Below are positions 1 through 4,834 of a DNA stretch of 5,375 nt, in pieces. The notes below the pieces were generated by a model that worked only from the letters and a program-made list of their open reading frames with translations, did not search any database and was not told the DNA's origin. The DNA comes from Deltaproteobacteria bacterium. Its GTDB lineage: Bacteria > Myxococcota > Myxococcia > SLRQ01. Location: assembly GCA_007128675.1 (NCBI GenBank), contig SKWY01000548.1, positions 1-5,375 of the forward strand, read 5' to 3'. Positions within the stretch are counted from its first letter, which is position 1; each line of letters starts with the position of its first letter. The position numbers and the translations under genes are program-made.

Positions 1-248
1 AAGGGGCGTATGTCGAGGTAGTCGGCAACCTTCCGTCCGCAATCCTCGAAGATCTCGTGGAGGATTCCCGGAAGCATCAAGAAGGTGGGCCCAACGTCGA
101 ACTTGTAGCCGTCGATGTCCAGGAGGGCGTTGCGCCCGCCGACCTCCTCTTTCTTCTCGAAGATCTCTACTTGGAAGCCCTTGTGGGCGAGCAACATTGA
201 GGCGGACAGTCCACCAGGACCTGCTCCGACTACGGCTACCTTCTTCAT
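1..248 (-). CDS. CrtI-type carotenoid (phytoene) desaturase, N-terminal part
   Basis: This is a partial gene: 82 codons plus two bases are present before the left edge cuts it off. Family members are FAD-dependent, membrane-associated enzymes that introduce double bonds into phytoene or related C30/C40 carotenoid precursors. The start MKKVAVVGAGPGGLSA holds the Rossmann GxGxxG motif (G8, G10, G13). It is followed by a strand ending in E31, the usual ribose-binding acidic residue, then VGGRN (36-40) and a segment FDVGPTFLMLP (50-60). That last segment, with the following EIFEDCGRKVADYLD, is typical of the CrtI/CrtN family rather than of general amine oxidases. The ATG is preceded by GGAAGGAG seven bases upstream (255-262), which supports this start. 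The exact substrate (phytoene, neurosporene or dehydrosqualene) cannot be decided from the N-terminus. The serpin gene lies upstream on the same strand, 254 bp away, so a shared operon is unlikely but not excluded. Confidence 0.88.
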   Translation of the reverse strand, partial: MKKVAVVGAGPGGLSASMLLAHKGFQVEIFEKKEEVGGRNALLDIDGYKFDVGPTFLMLPGILHEIFEDCGRKVADYLDIRP

Positions 249-315
249 CGATTACTCCTTCCACATCAGCTGATACCGTTGGAATCCGGGACATCCGAGG
301 TCGGTCAAGAGCCTT

Positions 316-333
316 TCTAGACCATTATCTAGA
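316..333 (-). promoter_or_regulatory. Repeated TCTAGA dyad upstream of the carotenoid gene, candidate operator
   Basis: Two copies of TCTAGA (316-321 and 328-333) are separated by six bases. With flanking bases the left arm reads GCCTTTCTAGA and the right arm TCTAGAGGC, an inverted repeat with a two-base bulge. Read on the minus strand, the spacer supplies GATAAT, a 5/6 match to a bacterial -10 box, though I see no good -35 box at the right distance. The layout would suit a repressor covering a promoter of the desaturase gene about 70 bases downstream. The regulator is unknown and the promoter call is weak. Confidence 0.35.
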
Positions 334-502
334 GGCCTAGGTCCGATGAGAGCCGTAAATCCCTGAATGAACGAACTACTTTCCTACCACATCGAGCCGA
401 ACTGTTTCTACTCTTGTGGGATTTCGACCCCTGCCGACACGGAGACCCATACCCGAGCAGTGAGCAGCGATTGGCGTTATTGGCGCGAGTCGTGGGGGGC
501 GC

Positions 503-1849
503 TCAAGGTTGGGCCGCGGCGGCGTCCACCATGCGCCCCATGAATAGGATCGAGCCTGTCGGTCGATCCCTAATCAAGAACAGGAAGGGGCGATCGAGAC
601 GAACGTTGAAGGAGTCGATGGGGGCGGATGTCGGCATGCCCACGACGATGGCCGTCGCAGCCGCGGCCTCGGTCCCCTCTTCATCGACTATGATCGCGGC
701 CTTGTGGAAGGCGCCCGTGACGTGTAGCTCCTCTTCCAGGGCGACCTCGCTCAAGCCGCGGAAGTCGGCCTGCTCGGGATCGAAGGTAATCCCGAAGCCC
801 TCCTTCGTGAAGATCTCGACGAGATCGAGCTCGGAATCGAACTCGAAGCGCGGCATCGAAAGAGAGCCCCCCATCGAAGTCAGGGAGCTTATGACATCGT
901 CGAGCTTCTGTGCGTCGAAGCCCGCCTCGAAGTCCGCGTAAGTGCCTTCCTCGGGGAGAATGAGGAGCATCGAGAGATCATTGCCCACATAGGCGAGCTC
1001 CACCGCCTCCGCGCCATCGACTACCCCGTAGGACGCCCCGTCGATTTCGCCACTCATCATCGGAACGTCCGATGCCACACCGCCAAGAGCGGTGAACGGA
1101 GCATCATCCGTGAGACCATCCTCGAAGGGGAACTGCCAGGCGCCCTTGAAGTAGATTGCGTTGGTCAAGACGAGCCGGGTGAACCTGTCTATCGAGTTCT
1201 TGGGAAGCAGCTCTTCGATCAGTCCGCGGGTCTTGTAGGTGATATGGGCGTTGATCTCCTGACGCGCCTCTTCCCAGGCGTTGCGAAAGTCCACGATCCA
1301 CATGCCGGCGCCGTAGTGACGAGCGAGCAGCTCTAGGTACTCGTCCACGTAGGGATAGTCCGCGAGGCCCCAGATATCGTTGACGATCTCGAGTACCGGA
1401 GCTTCGCCTTCATCCGCGCTCGGCTCGTAGTCGTTGCGTGAGGCGAGTTCACCGTCGAGCCGGTTGGAGGCCGGGTGAAAGGCGGCGGGCTCCATTGCGA
1501 AGTGGAGCATCTCTGCTATCTCGTCGGCAGTGTCGCCGAGCGCGCCCGGCCAGAGCATGGAGAAGGCGGTGACGATGGAATGAGGAGAGAAGAGCAGGTT
1601 CTCGTTCGCTCCTTCGGCCTCTATGCCCTTGTGGAACAGCCAGAAGGCGAAGGCGGTGTGGTCCGAGACCAGCTCGGCCAGCTCGGCCGCGCTCGTCGCC
1701 GGATCCTCCCGATCCACGTCCGCCATGAGCAAGGAGGCCGTCTCCATGGGCGGCGGGCGATCCGCTACCTCTCCTTCGTCGCATCCGGGTGCCAGCAATA
1801 AGACCGCAAAAAGGGCCATGGGGGTGATTAGCGAGACTAGACGAGTCAT
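503..1849 (-). CDS. Serpin family protease inhibitor, probable lipoprotein
   Basis: The predicted protein has 448 residues. A hydrophobic signal peptide (about 4-20) leads to A-P-G-C with C23 as likely lipidation site; proline at -2 is atypical, so simple secretion is the alternative. A linker (24-50) precedes a full serpin domain (about 55-445). Serpin landmarks include NLLFSPHSI (84-92), NAIYFKGAW (230-238), the hinge EEGTEAAAAT (390-399), RPFLFLIRD (420-428) and GSILFMGR (432-439). Inhibitory serpins trap serine or cysteine proteases by inserting this loop into a beta-sheet after cleavage. The small-residue hinge (T393, then alanines) is the inhibitory type. Counting 17 residues from E390 puts P1 near P406, so the cleaved bond probably lies within G404-S408. 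The loop has no Arg or Lys there, which argues against trypsin-like targets and for elastase-, chymotrypsin- or subtilisin-like ones (inference). The ATG at 1849 is preferred over an adjoining TTG (1852) because AGGAG sits seven bases upstream. Confidence 0.93.
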   Translation of the reverse strand: MTRLVSLITPMALFAVLLLAPGCDEGEVADRPPPMETASLLMADVDREDPATSAAELAELVSDHTAFAFWLFHKGIEAEGANENLLFSPHSIVTAFSMLWPGALGDTADEIAEMLHFAMEPAAFHPASNRLDGELASRNDYEPSADEGEAPVLEIVNDIWGLADYPYVDEYLELLARHYGAGMWIVDFRNAWEEARQEINAHITYKTRGLIEELLPKNSIDRFTRLVLTNAIYFKGAWQFPFEDGLTDDAPFTALGGVASDVPMMSGEIDGASYGVVDGAEAVELAYVGNDLSMLLILPEEGTYADFEAGFDAQKLDDVISSLTSMGGSLSMPRFEFDSELDLVEIFTKEGFGITFDPEQADFRGLSEVALEEELHVTGAFHKAAIIVDEEGTEAAAATAIVVGMPTSAPIDSFNVRLDRPFLFLIRDRPTGSILFMGRMVDAAAAQP

Positions 1850-1856
1850 CAAACTT

Positions 1857-1861
1857 CTCCT
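1857..1861 (-). promoter_or_regulatory. Ribosome binding site that decides the serpin start
   Basis: AGGAG on the minus strand lies seven bases before the ATG at 1849 but only four bases before the in-frame TTG at 1852. The spacing favours the ATG, making the protein one residue shorter than the longest open frame. Confidence 0.7.
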
Positions 1862-2093
1862 CTCGAGGATCCATAGGAGGTTTCGGAACGGCTACGCGCT
1901 ATGCAGTTGAATGCTCGCTGGTTGTATTTGCAGCAATAAGGCCAAAAGGTCATGTCGAGTCATTTCAGGCATTTGGACGAGGCCTGCTCGCTGCTGCGGT
2001 CGCCTGGACCGTCTGATTTGCACGCAAGGCATCAGTATTTCGAGGATGTGCCGTATCGTTCAGGACAGCTTCCCTTGCTGCAATTGCTTGTTT

Positions 2094-2807
2094 CTACCTT
2101 CGTTGCAGCGGCGTACAGTCCGAGTTGAGCTGCAGCTTCAGATCGGTTCCTGGGATTTCAAATCGATAAATGTCTTCTTTGTACTTGATCGAAGCCACTG
2201 CGTTTTGGGGGGCACCTTCTTTGAGGGCAGAGGCCCAAACGTCTTTGAAGCTGCAAGATGGTGCCGTCAGTTCGCTCGTGAATCTGCCAGGGCCCGGTCT
2301 TGGATCCCAGCGATCCACAGCGACACCCCTATTCCATCGTGGCGTAACCCCCGACCCATCGGAACTAGTGTACTCGTGAAAGCGCCAGCCGCGGTAGCCT
2401 GCTATTGCAATGGCTTGTTGATGCCAGACTGTTTCTGTTGATCCTCCGGCTCCGAGCGGAGGCTGATTGGAAGGAGGATTGACGGTTCTGAAAAAGACGT
2501 ATTTCGCTGTTCCATTGACGACTTTATCGTTTACATCAATAGTGCCGTCGGGCCGCACTCCTTCAGCCTCGATTGCCACCAGCTTGTGGGAACCCCCTAT
2601 CATGTTTATTATATCAGGCAAGGCGGCTATTGGATCATAATTCTTCCGATCACCCGGCAGTGCAAAATCATCTCTGCATGCGCCTAGGAACAGACACAAA
2701 GCCAGCAAGAAGGCAGTGACGCCATATAGGCGTAAAGAGACGGGCCGGATGCGGCAGTATCGCAATCCAAGCGACGAGATTGGCTCTTTTGGCTGGCCTT
2801 TAGACAT
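2094..2807 (-). CDS. Predicted lipoprotein of unknown function
   Basis: I do not recognise the family. The 237-residue product starts with a long polar segment (1-28). A hydrophobic stretch (29-42) then ends in L41-G42-A43-C44, a textbook lipobox, so the mature form would be a 194-residue protein lipidated at C44 and exposed to the periplasm or cell surface. The mature part has no further membrane segment. It contains VAIEAEGVRPDGTIDVND (78-94), a probable beta-rich stretch KYVFFRTV (102-109), a Gly/Pro-rich loop (111-123) and an aromatic segment GYRGWRFHEY (137-146). Two cysteines, C185 and C231, could form a disulfide. ATG at 2807 has AGGGAG six bases upstream. The 28-residue n-region is long; a TTG at codon 15 is a possible shorter start. 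The gene lies 194 bp downstream of fic on the same strand and looks lower in GC than the serpin. An opposing frame (1911-2441) is less protein-like. Confidence 0.75.
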   Translation of the reverse strand: MSKGQPKEPISSLGLRYCRIRPVSLRLYGVTAFLLALCLFLGACRDDFALPGDRKNYDPIAALPDIINMIGGSHKLVAIEAEGVRPDGTIDVNDKVVNGTAKYVFFRTVNPPSNQPPLGAGGSTETVWHQQAIAIAGYRGWRFHEYTSSDGSGVTPRWNRGVAVDRWDPRPGPGRFTSELTAPSCSFKDVWASALKEGAPQNAVASIKYKEDIYRFEIPGTDLKLQLNSDCTPLQRR

Positions 2808-2826
2808 GAGGGTCTCCCTATGGTTC

Positions 2827-2838
2827 GCCTTGCAAGGC
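2827..2838. repeat. Perfect 12-bp palindrome in the lipoprotein leader
   Basis: GCCTTGCAAGGC is its own reverse complement and ends 20 bases before the lipoprotein ATG, just upstream of its ribosome binding site. It could be a protein-binding site. As RNA it could form only a short stem, because the centre leaves little loop. Its function is unknown. Confidence 0.4.
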
Positions 2839-2868
2839 TCCGGACTGTTTTTGGAAGAAAAGTCTTCT

Positions 2869-2900
2869 TGATGCCTCGGTGTTTCGAGGGATTGGCATCA
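2869..2900. repeat. 7-bp inverted repeat with nested stem upstream of the lipoprotein gene
   Basis: TGATGCC (2869-2875) and GGCATCA (2894-2900) are perfect inverted arms around an 18-base spacer. A second dyad, CCTCG (2874-2878) and CGAGG (2885-2889), lies inside and shares two bases with the outer arm. On the minus strand it falls directly after a possible -10 box (2905-2910), where an operator or 5' leader hairpin would sit. There is no following T-run, so it does not look like an intrinsic terminator. Confidence 0.35.
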
Positions 2901-3005
2901 TAGCATTGTAGCTTCGAGAATACAGATAGAACCCCAATTAGTTTGGGACTCCCGCCCTGTCCTCCTTCTCCTTTCCCTTGCCTCCTCTGTGCCGTCCTTC
3001 ATCAT
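2898..3005 (-). CDS. Possible 35-aa charged protein coupled to fic
   Basis: A short open frame begins with ATG ATG; its first ATG overlaps the fic stop as ATGA, the classical layout for translational coupling. It encodes 35 residues and ends at TGA. The product starts MMKDGTEEARERRRR, is strongly charged in its first half (Glu/Arg-rich), and has a more hydrophobic end (SICILEATML). The frame runs through a polypurine tract (about 2950-2998 on this strand), so its composition may simply reflect that tract. No family is recognisable and no homology is claimed. In context it could be a small partner or antitoxin-like protein for the Fic enzyme, which is speculation. It may equally be a chance ORF. 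Confidence 0.25.
   Translation of the reverse strand: MMKDGTEEARERRRRTGRESQTNWGSICILEATML
2905..2910 (-). promoter_or_regulatory. Possible -10 box for the lipoprotein gene
   Basis: On the minus strand TACAAT matches TATAAT at five of six positions, about 97 bases upstream of the ATG. TATGAT (2897-2902) is a second 5/6 match. Neither has a convincing TTGACA-like -35 box at 16-18 bases, so this is a weak call. Confidence 0.25.
2933..2947 (-). terminator. Weak hairpin downstream of fic
   Basis: CCCAA (2933-2937) and TTGGG (2943-2947) can form a five-pair stem with a five-base loop, 55 bases beyond the fic stop. On the minus strand it is followed by GTTCTATCTG, which is only weakly T-rich. At best this is a poor intrinsic terminator, and it lies inside the small ORF proposed at 2898-3005. 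Confidence 0.2.
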
Positions 3006-4099
3006 CTATTTCCGTTTTGAACAAGCAACTCTTCAAAGGCTGGGGCGAGACGGTAGCTCCGAGCCTTTCGAGACGGGTTTTCGACCTCCAAGAAACCCTC
3101 CTCAACCCACTCCTTGCACAGGGCGTTGATGGTTCGGGGGGACAGTTTCAGTTGCTCTGCCATCTCTTTCGTCGTGATCGTTCGGCTTTGGGCGAACAGG
3201 GTCATGGCCTTGCGTTGGCGGGCCGTCAGACTGCGAAGCAGTGACGACTGGTCGGTCTGCCCCCGGCTGGCCGCCTGCTGCGCCTTGAGCCGGACCTTGG
3301 CGAAAGCCTCGGCAACGCCAAGCGTGAAATACTCCACGAAGCCGGTAATCTCGGCCTCGGCCCGGCCCATATAGTAGTTGTGCGAGGGACAAACGGTGAG
3401 GGCTTGGTAGTACGCTTCGAGGTTCTGGGCGTAATAGGCGTCCAGCGAATAGATCCCCTTTAGCCCATAACCTCCGAGGTGTAGAACAAGGGTGGCCAGC
3501 AGCCGCGCCGTTCGCCCATTGCCGTCATAGTAGGGGTGGATGGTGGCAAACTGATAGTGGGCGATGGCCGCGATCAACGGCACGGGCAATTCGCTGCGCT
3601 CCCGCTCGCGGTCGATCCAGGCCACCATGTCAGCCATGAGGCGCGGCACATCCTGAGCTTCCGGGGGCATATAGACGATGGCGCGGTCGGCACTGTTGCG
3701 GATGACATTCTGGCCATCGCGGTAAGGGGTGGCCGTCTTGCAGCCGCTCATTACCAGGCCATGAAGTTCCTGGATTTGGCTCTCCGTAATAGGGCCAGGC
3801 GCTTGCGTCAGGCGCTCCATATGTTCCAGCGCCAGATAGTGGCAGCGGACCTCCTGCTCGTCGCGCTCCCGGTTGGGGAAGCGGGCGCGTCCGTGGATGA
3901 CTTCCCGGACCTGCTCTTCGGTAAGCCGGTTTCCCTCGATCTGCGTGGAATAGTGCGTTGACAGGAGCTTGGCCGTCTCCCGAAGGGAGGCCAGCATTTC
4001 CACGCTGATTGGTAGGTCAATGACCGCCTGGCGGCTGGCCTCGATATCCATCAGGGCCTTGGTGATCGCCGGGGTTATCCGAAAATTGGGCTCGAACAA
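3002..4099 (-). CDS. Fic family protein AMP-transferase with C-terminal winged helix
   Basis: The product has 365 residues. Fic enzymes usually transfer AMP from ATP to hydroxyl side chains of target proteins; the target here is unknown. An inhibitory-helix motif S51-T-Q-I-E55-G56-N matches the [ST]xxxE[GN] of class II Fic proteins, where the inhibitory helix is N-terminal to the Fic core. A flap segment PYRDGQNVIRNS (125-136) precedes the catalytic loop HPYYDGNGRTAR (H188-R199). H188 is the expected base, D192 binds metal, and R199 is the expected partner of inhibitory E55. Residues about 290-355 form a winged helix-turn-helix (ITTKEMAEQLKLSPRTINAL), suggesting DNA binding and perhaps autoregulation. 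All motif residues are intact, so the enzyme should be active but self-inhibited. I chose TTG at 4099 because AAGGAGG lies eight bases upstream and FEPNFRITP is where this subfamily normally begins. A GTG at 4189 would add 30 residues through AT-rich repeat DNA. Confidence 0.93.
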   Translation of the reverse strand: MFEPNFRITPAITKALMDIEASRQAVIDLPISVEMLASLRETAKLLSTHYSTQIEGNRLTEEQVREVIHGRARFPNRERDEQEVRCHYLALEHMERLTQAPGPITESQIQELHGLVMSGCKTATPYRDGQNVIRNSADRAIVYMPPEAQDVPRLMADMVAWIDRERERSELPVPLIAAIAHYQFATIHPYYDGNGRTARLLATLVLHLGGYGLKGIYSLDAYYAQNLEAYYQALTVCPSHNYYMGRAEAEITGFVEYFTLGVAEAFAKVRLKAQQAASRGQTDQSSLLRSLTARQRKAMTLFAQSRTITTKEMAEQLKLSPRTINALCKEWVEEGFLEVENPSRKARSYRLAPAFEELLVQNGNR

Positions 4100-4107
4100 A
4101 GGGGAGT

Positions 4108-4114
4108 CCTCCTT
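4108..4114 (-). promoter_or_regulatory. Strong Shine-Dalgarno that fixes the TTG start of fic
   Basis: AAGGAGG on the minus strand, a near-perfect anti-16S match, ends eight bases before TTG at 4099. It lies inside the longer GTG-started frame, which argues that the extra 30 codons are untranslated leader. Confidence 0.75.
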
Positions 4115-4135
4115 TTTCCAGGATATCCCACTGCG

Positions 4136-4168
4136 GATAAACCAACAATAAATCGACAATAAACTAAC
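4136..4168. repeat. Three tandem 11-bp repeats upstream of fic, candidate operator
   Basis: Read on the plus strand, three adjacent 11-mers are GATAAACCAAC (4136-4146), AATAAATCGAC (4147-4157) and AATAAACTAAC (4158-4168). All share ATAAA at positions 2-6 and AC at the end. An 11-bp period is close to one DNA turn, so bound proteins would line up on one face. The array lies 37-69 bases upstream of the fic TTG, where a promoter or operator is expected. The winged-helix domain of the Fic protein is one possible binder (inference). An alternative is low-complexity AT-rich promoter DNA. Confidence 0.45.
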
Positions 4169-4312
4169 ATTCAACTCCGGATAATCCACGCTCTATAGCC
4201 CGAATCCGTCCTGTCTGACTTCTCGGACGACCGAAACTGGGTGCTGGGCCGCTGGTAGAATCGAGATTAGGGCACAGCCCCCCCCCGGAAGTAGAAGGTA
4301 GCGTTCGTCGGT

Positions 4313-4334
4313 AGCGTCTTGACGTCTTGACGCT
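4313..4334. promoter_or_regulatory. 22-bp near-palindrome, candidate antitoxin operator
   Basis: AGCGTC (4313-4318) and GACGCT (4329-4334) are perfect inverted arms whose centre falls exactly on the palindrome GACGTC (4321-4326). Only the two TT pairs (4319-4320, 4327-4328) break the symmetry, giving 18 of 22 symmetric positions. The same bases hold a tandem 8-bp repeat, GTCTTGAC (4316-4323 and 4324-4331). The site starts 41 bases before the antitoxin ATG and covers its -35 box. Ribbon-helix-helix antitoxins commonly bind such sites as dimers of dimers to repress their own operon. Confidence 0.6.
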
Positions 4335-4347
4335 GTAGCGTTACATT
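4319..4347 (+). promoter_or_regulatory. Promoter of the toxin-antitoxin operon
   Basis: TTGACG (4319-4324, 5/6 match) is followed by a 17-base spacer and TACATT (4342-4347, 4/6 match). Initiation six to eight bases after the -10 would fall at 4353-4355, on the antitoxin ATG itself. This predicts a leaderless mRNA, consistent with the lack of a clear Shine-Dalgarno before that ATG. The -35 box lies inside the near-palindrome at 4313-4334, so bound antitoxin would block polymerase. Confidence 0.5.
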
Positions 4348-4353
4348 GAGTTC

Positions 4354-4584
4354 ATGGCTACCGGAAGAAGAACAACGATCTACCTAGACCCTGAAATCCA
4401 TAAGGCGATACGGTTGAAGGCAGCGACTACCGAACGTTCGATTTCGGAGATGGTCAATAGGGCCCTCCGTCAGTCGCTTGCAGAGGACGCCACAGACATC
4501 GAGGCGCACGAGGAGCGCACGGAAGAGGAGAGCGTGCCTTTCGAGGAGTTCGTGAAGGGATTACGACGGCGTGGGAAGCTATAG
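4354..4584 (+). CDS. Ribbon-helix-helix (CopG-like) antitoxin
   Basis: The 76-residue protein has the order expected of a type II antitoxin. A beta-strand RTTIYLD (6-12) would insert into the DNA major groove as a dimer. It is followed by helix 1 (PEIHKAIRLKAATTE, 13-27) and helix 2 (SISEMVNRALRQSL, 29-42). An acidic, probably flexible tail (44-62) ends in VPFEEFVKGLRRRGKL (61-76), the usual toxin-wrapping segment. The protein should neutralise the RelE/ParE toxin encoded just downstream and repress the operon. The two genes overlap by 14 bp. The ATG at 4354 is supported by the fold beginning at residue 6 and by the promoter position; no strong ribosome binding site is seen. A dyad and promoter lie immediately upstream, and the operon is divergent from fic. 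Confidence 0.9.
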   Translation: MATGRRTTIYLDPEIHKAIRLKAATTERSISEMVNRALRQSLAEDATDIEAHEERTEEESVPFEEFVKGLRRRGKL

Positions 4585-4834
4585 CCTCTTCATCAAGCCA
4601 AGTGCCGGAAAGGAACTGGAGGCAATACGGCAGAGGAGGGTTCAACAACGAATCATCTCGGCTATACGTGCGCTTGCCGACGAACCTCGACCCGTGGGTT
4701 GTGAGAAGCTGTCTGGCGAGCGTGCCCTATATCGGGTGCGGGTCGGAGTCTATCGCATCGTGTATGCAATTGACGACGAGCTCGCCGAAGTTCATGTGAG
4801 CAAGATCGGGCACCGACGAGAGGTCTATCGGTGA
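4571..4834 (+). CDS. RelE/ParE family toxin
   Basis: This is an 87-residue type II toxin, full length for the family. It starts at GTG, 14 bp inside the antitoxin gene, with AAGGGA ten bases upstream (4555-4560). The order is that of RelE/ParE: strand YSLFIKPSAGKELEAI (4-19), a helical hairpin (20-37), then K46-L-S-G49, YRVRVGVYRIVYAI (54-67) and the C-terminal HRREVYR (81-87). R57, R62, R82/R83 and Y86 lie where RelE-type mRNA interferases carry their basic and tyrosine active-site residues, and the closing GHRxxVYR pattern is RelE-like. A ribosome-dependent mRNA endonuclease is therefore the likelier activity, but gyrase poisoning (ParE) cannot be excluded from sequence. The gene looks intact. 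Overlap with the antitoxin gene suggests coupled translation with the antitoxin made first. Confidence 0.9.
   Translation: MGSYSLFIKPSAGKELEAIRQRRVQQRIISAIRALADEPRPVGCEKLSGERALYRVRVGVYRIVYAIDDELAEVHVSKIGHRREVYR

Noticed and set aside
414..941. A 175-codon plus-strand open frame over the end of the serpin gene.
   Set aside because: It lies opposite a clear serpin domain, is Ser/Arg-rich without family features, and is the antisense shadow of high-GC coding sequence.
1997..2011. A five-pair hairpin CGGTC/GACCG between the lipoprotein and serpin genes, as a terminator.
   Set aside because: The stem is short and there is no T-run on either side.
1911..2441. A 176-codon plus-strand open frame overlapping the lipoprotein gene.
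   Set aside because: It is rich in Cys, Arg and Ser, lacks a ribosome binding site, and overlaps the opposing frame, which has a proper signal peptide, lipobox and ribosome binding site.
4278..4286. A run of nine C bases upstream of the toxin-antitoxin promoter, as a possible phase-variation tract.
   Set aside because: It lies 33 bases upstream of the -35 box, outside promoter and coding elements, and could be a length-uncertain homopolymer; nothing links it to switching.
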